DNA from: SCQX01 sp035720945
GTDB taxonomy: Bacteria > Pseudomonadota > Gammaproteobacteria > Burkholderiales > Burkholderiaceae_B
Assembly: GCA_035720945.1 (NCBI GenBank)
Contig: DASTNK010000054.1
Coordinates: 1-21,074 of the forward strand
Reading direction: 5' to 3'
DNA length: 21,074 nt
Part shown: piece after piece, positions 16,972-21,074 of the stretch
How the letters are laid out: each line of letters starts with the position of its first letter
Position numbering within the stretch: position 1 is the first letter of the stretch
Position numbers and translations under genes: made by a program
The notes under the pieces: generated by a model
Databases searched by the model: none
Told to the model about the DNA's origin: nothing
What the model saw: only the letters and a program-made list of their open reading frames with translations

Positions 16972-17287
16972 CGTCGGGATAGGTGCCTTGAACGGGTGCC
17001 AGTGGCCCGCGTCATTGGTGATGGCGCCAGGTGTTCCTGGGAGAAAGTGACGCGCCTCATTCCGCCGGGACGGAGCGTGCCGTCAGGCTCGTGACGGGAA
17101 CGAGACGCCGCGTGTCGCGGGTGGCTGAAGAGAAGGGGGGCGGAAAAGGCGCCAACTTTGCGAATTTCTTGAGCCTGGAGGGCGATTTCGCGATAAGCAC
17201 GGCATCGAGGGGGGAGGTCATGACTTAATCTGCAAGGAGGCGTAAACGGGGTGGCCGTGTGCTGTCAGGTTTCCGAGAATGGCATGT

Positions 17288-17299
17288 CGAACATGTTCG
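17288..17299. promoter_or_regulatory. 12-bp perfect palindrome, candidate operator
   Basis: CGAACATGTTCG is its own reverse complement. It overlaps the place where a -35 element would sit for the TATACT box at 17310-17315, a typical repressor position. The half-site TGTTCGT recurs nine bases further on (17295-17301 and 17304-17310). The bound regulator is unknown. Confidence 0.4.
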
Positions 17300-17302
17300 T
17301 TA

Positions 17303-17320
17303 CTGTTCGTATACTAACAG
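17303..17320 (+). promoter_or_regulatory. TATACT -10 box inside an inverted repeat
   Basis: TATACT (17310-17315) matches five of six bases of the sigma70 -10 consensus. It lies inside the inverted repeat CTGTT-N8-AACAG (17303-17307 and 17316-17320). The -35 at 17-base spacing would be TCGAAC (17287-17292), which is poor, so an activator may be needed. The Tim44 gene is the likely target. Confidence 0.4.
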
Positions 17321-17587
17321 AGAAAATGTCTGGCACAGAAGGGATTTGCCCGTGGTTTTGCGCCTTTTTCCTTATGTGGGTCCCGGTCATTATGCCTCTT
17401 GTCGCAAAGTCTTGGTTTGCCGGCATCGCCGCCTCACGAATAATTAATGGTTGCACCTTCTATTCAGCTTTGGTTCAGGTTAATATTCAGTTTGCCGTCA
17501 GTTTCTGTTTCGTGGCATGGTGTCCAATATGCCGTTGCCGCGAAACGAACTTCAAACGTTTTTTCATCCTGACCACCGGAGCGTTCC

Positions 17588-18538
17588 ATGTCACGGTTCT
17601 TTTCCAAGCATCTCGTCACCGCCCTACTGCTCGTTTCGTCCCTGGGCATGCTGACGGCGTCATTCAACGCCGAGGCCAGGCGCATGGGCGGGGGCGGAAG
17701 CTTCGGTCGACAATCGCTCAATGTCACCAAGCAGCGCCAGGCCATCACGCCTCCGGCGGCCAAGTCGCCCGCCGCCGCAGCACAGAATTCCACGGCCGGT
17801 GCCCGCGGCGGGGCGTCGCGCTGGCTTGGCCCGTTGGCGGGTATTGCCGCCGGCCTGGGCATTGCGGCGCTGTTGTCGCACCTGGGATTGTCAGGGGCGT
17901 TTCTCGAAACCATCTCCAGCATGGTGCTGATCGGCCTGGTGCTCGCCGCGGTCATATTCCTGGTGCGTCGGCTGTTGGCGGGAGCACGCGCACCCGCCAG
18001 CGCGGCTGCCGGCGACGCGGCGCCCGGCGGCGCGTTGCGCAGCGCCTGGAACAGCGGCGGCTCGCCACAACGACCCGCGGGTGCAGCATCGTCGTCGCAC
18101 GCGCCCGCCGCAATGTCGCCTTCGTTCGCGGCGTCATCGGTGCCTGTCGATGGTGATTCGAACTGGGTCATTCCACATGATTTCGACTCAGTGGCTTTCC
18201 TGGCCCAGGCCAAGAAGCAGTTCGCCGCCATCCAGACCCTCTGGGACAGCGGCGAAGTCAACCAGCTGGCAGGCTACCTCACCGATGATCTGATGGCTGA
18301 AATCGCGCCCCAAGTGGCCGCCAACCAAGGCGCCAAGCCCACTGAAATCGTTTTGCTCAACGCCGAATTGCTGGGTGTGGAATCAGTGGAAGGGGGCCAT
18401 CTGGCCAGCGTCCGGTATTCAGGCATGCTGCGCGAAGACGGGCACACCGAGGCATTCCGGTTCCAGGAGGTCTGGAATCTGTACAAGAGCGCCGCCGATG
18501 GCTGGTTGCTGGCCGGTATTCAGCAAATTTCCGCCTGA
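17588..18538 (+). CDS. Tim44-like domain membrane protein
   Basis: This 316-residue protein begins with a signal-like segment (LVTALLLVSSLGMLTASFNAEA, about 9-30), followed by the typical RRMGGGGSFGRQS motif (31-43). An alanine- and proline-rich linker leads to two hydrophobic helices (about 80-98 and 108-127), a second low-complexity linker (130-190) and a C-terminal Tim44 domain (about 200-316). Bacterial members sit in the cell envelope and have no firm biochemical role; mitochondrial Tim44 is a protein-import adaptor. ATG 17588 is supported by CGGAG at 17577-17581, six bases ahead. The gene is followed by two hairpins and then ubiJ-ubiB. As I recall, this neighbour order is common in related betaproteobacteria, but no link to quinone synthesis is shown. 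Confidence 0.85.
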   Translation: MSRFFSKHLVTALLLVSSLGMLTASFNAEARRMGGGGSFGRQSLNVTKQRQAITPPAAKSPAAAAQNSTAGARGGASRWLGPLAGIAAGLGIAALLSHLGLSGAFLETISSMVLIGLVLAAVIFLVRRLLAGARAPASAAAGDAAPGGALRSAWNSGGSPQRPAGAASSSHAPAAMSPSFAASSVPVDGDSNWVIPHDFDSVAFLAQAKKQFAAIQTLWDSGEVNQLAGYLTDDLMAEIAPQVAANQGAKPTEIVLLNAELLGVESVEGGHLASVRYSGMLREDGHTEAFRFQEVWNLYKSAADGWLLAGIQQISA

Positions 18539-18546
18539 TCCTTTCA

Positions 18547-18563
18547 GGCCGGCGCTCCCGGCC
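18547..18563 (+). terminator. Small hairpin after the Tim44 gene
   Basis: GGCCGG (18547-18552) pairs with CCGGCC (18558-18563) around CGCTC, eight bases after the stop codon. No T-tract follows, so it may only shield the transcript end. Confidence 0.3.
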
Positions 18564-18580
18564 AGCCAGTGTCTCTTCCA

Positions 18581-18604
18581 TGGGGCGGCTCTACAGCCGC
18601 CCCA
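18581..18604. terminator. Strong hairpin between the Tim44 gene and ubiJ
   Basis: TGGGGCGGCT (18581-18590) and AGCCGCCCCA (18595-18604) form a perfect 10-bp stem with a CTAC loop. It is followed by AAA, not T, on the plus strand. It is probably a transcript-end structure separating the Tim44 gene from ubiJ-ubiB, but it lacks the T-tract of an intrinsic terminator. Confidence 0.45.
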
Positions 18605-18673
18605 AAACCGTTAAACTTGAACATTCCCAACCATTCTCCCTGACAGGCGCGGGGGGTCGCGGCTGTCTGAACC

Positions 18674-19315
18674 ATGTTTCCTATTCCGTCCTTCCTGGCG
18701 CCCGCCGCCGTGGGCGCCCGCGTATTGAACGCCTTGCTGGCGCGTGAAGACTGGGCCCGGGAACGCTTGGCTCGCCACGCGGGCAAGACGGTGCGATTCG
18801 TTGTCGGCCACATGACGGTCGGTCTGGTCATCGCCAGTGATGGCAGTGTGTCGGCCGGCAACCCGTCCGTGGTGCCCGATGTCACGCTCACCATCCCTCC
18901 CGAACGTCTGTCGGAACTTCCCCAGGCCCTGCGCTCCAGCGATTCCGAGCGCATCGCTGGTCTCATGCACATCCAGGGCGACGCGGCCCTGGCGCATGGG
19001 GTGGCGGGTCTGGCGCACGATTTGCGCTGGGACGTCGAAAACGACCTGTCGCGACTGGTGGGCGATGTCGCCGCGCGACGGCTGGTATCGGCATTCCGGG
19101 GTCTGGCCGTGGGCGCCCGCCGCGGCACGCATCGACTGGCCGCCAACCTGGGCGAGTACCTTGCCGAGGAAAGCGCTTTCCTGTCGGGGCGCGATGCGTA
19201 TGTCGACTGGGCCGCCGGGGTACGGGCGGCCGGTGCGCGGCTCGACGCGCTCGAGAACCGGGTCGCCCGCCTTTCTCGTCCGGGACCTCATCCCGGACAC
19301 AAGGGCGGTCGCTGA
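18674..19315 (+). CDS. ubiJ: UbiJ, SCP2-type accessory factor of aerobic ubiquinone synthesis
   Basis: UbiJ is a lipid-binding helper that holds quinone intermediates for the hydroxylases and methyltransferases of the Ubi complex. The 213-residue protein has an N-terminal SCP2 sterol-carrier-like domain (about 15-115), including DVTLTIPPERLSELP and HIQGDAALAHGVAGL. The conserved segment DVENDLSRLVGDVAARRL (120-137) follows, then a C-terminal helix (about 178-200, VRAAGARLDALENRVARL) likely to form a coiled coil with UbiK. The identification is strengthened by ubiB, which starts two bases after its stop, so the two are co-transcribed and probably co-translated. The start at 18674 fits the family, although the ribosome site is weak (GGGGGGT about 20 bases away). 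Confidence 0.9.
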   Translation: MFPIPSFLAPAAVGARVLNALLAREDWARERLARHAGKTVRFVVGHMTVGLVIASDGSVSAGNPSVVPDVTLTIPPERLSELPQALRSSDSERIAGLMHIQGDAALAHGVAGLAHDLRWDVENDLSRLVGDVAARRLVSAFRGLAVGARRGTHRLAANLGEYLAEESAFLSGRDAYVDWAAGVRAAGARLDALENRVARLSRPGPHPGHKGGR

Positions 19316-19317
19316 CC

Positions 19318-20874
19318 ATGCCTACGCTATTCCGCTTGATTCGCATCATTTTCGTGGCATTGCGCTACCGGCTCGACGAGCTGGTGCTCTCGAGCATCAA
19401 GCATCCGCTGGCTTACGGGCTGTTGCGGATCGTGCGTTTTGGCCGAACGCCCCGCACCCCCCGTGGCCAGCGTCTGCGGCTGGCGCTGGAGTCCCTTGGG
19501 CCGATTTTCGTGAAGTTCGGTCAGGTGCTGTCCACGCGCCGCGACCTGATCCCCCTGGATGTGGCCAGGGAGCTCGCGTTGTTGCAGGATCGTGTACCGC
19601 CGTTTCCATCTGATCAGGCGGCTCAATGCGTACAGGACGCGCTGGGTGAATCGCCGCATACGCTCTTCAAGTCATTCGATGCCGATCCGGTCGCGTCGGC
19701 ATCCATCGCGCAAGTGCATTTCGCGGTGCTGCACGACGGCCGCGAGGTCGCGGTCAAGGTGCTGCGCCCCGGCATGCTGAGCATCATAGAAAAAGATTTG
19801 CGTCTGCTGCGCGCGCTGTCGGGGCTGGTCGAACGCCTGGTGCCGGACGGCCGGCGCCTGAAGCCCCGGGAGGTGGTGGCGGAATTCGACAAATACCTGC
19901 ACGACGAGCTCGATCTCATTCGCGAGGCGTCCAATTGCAGCCAACTGCGGCGCAACTTCGGGCCTGACACCGAGCGCGGGAACCTGCTGATGGTGCCGGA
20001 AGTGGTGTGGGAGTATTGCGCCACCACAGTCTTCACCATGGAACGCATGCGTGGTGTGCCCATCAGCCGCGTCGAGCAGCTGCGCGAACTCGGCGTCGAC
20101 ATCAAGAACCTCGCGCGCACCGGCGTCGAGATATTCTTCACACAGGTGTTCACCGACGGTTTCTTTCATGCCGACATGCATCCCGGGAACATCTATGTCT
20201 CGGATACGCCGGAAACGCTGGGACGCTATATCGCGCTCGATTTCGGCATCATGGGTTCGTTGTCCGAGTTTGACAAAAACTATCTGGCACAGAATTTCCT
20301 GGCGTTTTTCCGGCGTGATTACCGGCGCGTGGCGCAACTGCACCTCGAATCTGGATGGGTTCCCGAAAACACGCGCGAAGAAGAGCTCGAGGGGGCGGTG
20401 CGCGCCGTGTGCGAGCCCTATTTCGACCGACCGTTGTCTGAAATCTCGCTGGGGCAGGTTCTGTTGCGCCTGTTCCAGACATCACGTCGGTTCAATGTGG
20501 AAATCCAGCCACAACTTGTGTTGCTTCAAAAAACGCTGTTGAATGTGGAAGGCATGGGGCGCGACCTGGATCCGAGCCTGGATCTCTGGGAAACCGCCAA
20601 GCCGTATCTGGAAAAGTGGATGAGGCAGCGTGTAGGGCTCGGCGCGCTGCGTGTGCGGTTGGCCCAGGAGGCCGGGCAGTGGGCGCAAATCCTTCCGCAG
20701 ATTCCGCGGCTGGTCCACGCCAACCTGGTCCGGCCCGATTCCCAGGCGCACCTGCATGCCGAAGTGCGTCGCATGCGTCAGGAGCAACGACAGACCAATC
20801 GCCTGCTGTCGGCGCTGGTCGCGGTGCTGGCGGTCGCTATCGGGGTGGCAATGTGGGCGCTGACGCGCTCTTAG
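19318..20874 (+). CDS. ubiB: UbiB, atypical kinase/ATPase of ubiquinone synthesis
   Basis: UbiB is a membrane-bound ABC1/ADCK-type protein that uses ATP to help bring quinone intermediates to the soluble Ubi complex. The 518 residues carry the family markers: the KxGQ motif KFGQ (66-69), the alanine-rich loop ASASIAQ (126-132) that replaces the usual kinase P-loop, the ATP-site lysine K147 in AVKV, the ExD motif E197-D199, the catalytic-loop region HADMHPGN (284-291) and the metal-binding DFG (308-310). One or two C-terminal helices (about 495-515) anchor it in the inner membrane. Length and motifs match E. coli UbiB (546) well. It is the second gene of the ubiJ-ubiB operon. Confidence 0.96.
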   Translation: MPTLFRLIRIIFVALRYRLDELVLSSIKHPLAYGLLRIVRFGRTPRTPRGQRLRLALESLGPIFVKFGQVLSTRRDLIPLDVARELALLQDRVPPFPSDQAAQCVQDALGESPHTLFKSFDADPVASASIAQVHFAVLHDGREVAVKVLRPGMLSIIEKDLRLLRALSGLVERLVPDGRRLKPREVVAEFDKYLHDELDLIREASNCSQLRRNFGPDTERGNLLMVPEVVWEYCATTVFTMERMRGVPISRVEQLRELGVDIKNLARTGVEIFFTQVFTDGFFHADMHPGNIYVSDTPETLGRYIALDFGIMGSLSEFDKNYLAQNFLAFFRRDYRRVAQLHLESGWVPENTREEELEGAVRAVCEPYFDRPLSEISLGQVLLRLFQTSRRFNVEIQPQLVLLQKTLLNVEGMGRDLDPSLDLWETAKPYLEKWMRQRVGLGALRVRLAQEAGQWAQILPQIPRLVHANLVRPDSQAHLHAEVRRMRQEQRQTNRLLSALVAVLAVAIGVAMWALTRS

Positions 20875-20885
20875 CGGCAGGCTTG

Positions 20886-20903
20886 GGGGGCTGAATCGCC
20901 CCC
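20886..20903 (+). terminator. Hairpin after ubiB
   Basis: GGGGGC (20886-20891) pairs with GCCCCC (20898-20903) around TGAATC, 11 bases after the ubiB stop. There is no T-tract. Longer complementary arms ACGCCGG (20916-20922) and CCGGCGT (20951-20957) follow. Together they may mark the operon end, but evidence is modest. Confidence 0.35.
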
Positions 20904-21008
20904 GCGCTTGCCGATACGCCGGGTGCTGGCACTGCCCGGAAACCAGACAACCGGCGTGTGACTCGAGCGGAGAGAAACCCGCCTGCGCCGAACTTCAAGA
21001 GGGATCCT

Positions 21009-21074
21009 ATGCTTTATCCGGAATTGTTCAAATCGATGGAGGCGGTACGCTGGAACATGGCATCCGACATCCCA
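21009..21074 (+). CDS. Start of a probable ferritin-like-domain protein (3' part outside the window)
   Basis: Only 22 codons are visible, reading MLYPELFKSMEAVRWNMASD then IP, open to the last base. AAGAGGG at 20997-21003, five bases before the ATG, is a good ribosome site. From memory, this N-terminus (MLYPELFKSLEAVRWNM) belongs to a conserved betaproteobacterial protein with a ferritin-like di-iron fold that is often found just after ubiB. That recall cannot be tested from 22 residues. The gene is 134 bases downstream of ubiB, with hairpins between, so it may have its own promoter. Confidence 0.6.
   Translation, partial: MLYPELFKSMEAVRWNMASDIP

Larger units (their letters stand above)
16972..17587. 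other. 616-base divergent intergenic region upstream of rpfF and the Tim44 gene
   Basis: No gene here is well supported. The rpfF-proximal part (16972-17220) is GC-rich and contains a possible 54-codon minus-strand frame. From about 17225 to 17570 the sequence turns AT-richer and holds a perfect AAGGAGG (17234-17240), a palindrome (17288-17299) and a TATACT box (17310-17315). The latter two would give a leader of about 265 bases for the Tim44 gene. No tRNA or clear riboswitch was seen. Confidence 0.55.

Noticed and set aside
17303..17320. LexA (SOS) box around TATACT.
   Set aside because: The CTGT and ACAG halves are 10 bases apart, not the 8 of the proteobacterial SOS box.
17251..18156. A 301-codon frame from GTG 17251 with AAGGAGG at 17234-17240 ahead of it.
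   Set aside because: Most of it lies out of frame inside the well-supported Tim44 gene, the ribosome-site spacing is long (10 bases), the TATACT promoter and palindrome fall inside it, and the protein resembles nothing I know.

Overview
The window is a GC-rich chromosomal segment, almost certainly from a betaproteobacterium of the order Burkholderiales. The family Alcaligenaceae (Bordetella/Achromobacter/Castellaniella type) is the best guess. This rests on recalled protein resemblance: a giant DUF3683-type FAD/Fe-S oxidase, a two-ACT threonine deaminase, and a ubiJ-ubiB pair followed by a gene starting MLYPELFKS. No database search was run. I see no rRNA, tRNA, CRISPR array, insertion sequence or phage gene. 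The window opens inside cydD and closes 22 codons into another gene.

Layout. 1-2227 (+): end of cydD and all of cydC, the ABC exporter needed for cytochrome bd assembly. 2333-2893 (+): apt. 2908-4416 (-): ilvA, convergent with apt. 4602-5201 (+): a YqaA/DedA-type membrane protein. 5313-9254 (+): a 1313-residue FAD-linked oxidase fused to Fe-S and CCG domains. 9289-11336 (-): phoB-phoR, translationally coupled. 11469-12257 (+): ubiE. 12301-13668 (-): a FadL-type outer-membrane fatty-acid channel. 14040-16040 (+): a PAS-GGDEF-EAL protein of the RpfR/PdeR type. 16105-16971 (-): an RpfF-type synthase for DSF (cis-2-unsaturated fatty acid) signals. 17588-18538 (+): a Tim44-domain membrane protein. 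18674-20874 (+): ubiJ-ubiB. 21009-end (+): start of a probable ferritin-like protein.

The most interesting part is 12301-17221. Three genes that could together import, make and sense a fatty-acid signal (fadL, rpfF, rpfR) sit side by side, and they lie between the ubiquinone genes ubiE and ubiJ-ubiB. fadL and rpfR are divergent and share a 371-base control region with a good sigma70-like promoter for rpfR. rpfR and rpfF converge on a perfect 12-bp hairpin. rpfF and the Tim44 gene diverge from a 616-base region that holds a perfect 12-bp palindrome next to a TATACT box. The RpfF-RpfR pair belongs to a known signalling family. The physical link to a FadL channel is the possibly undescribed element, and its role in signal uptake is inference only.

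The rest is core metabolism: respiratory chain assembly (cydDC, ubiE, ubiJ, ubiB), purine salvage (apt), isoleucine synthesis (ilvA), 2-hydroxy-acid oxidation (the large oxidase, substrate unknown) and phosphate sensing (phoBR).
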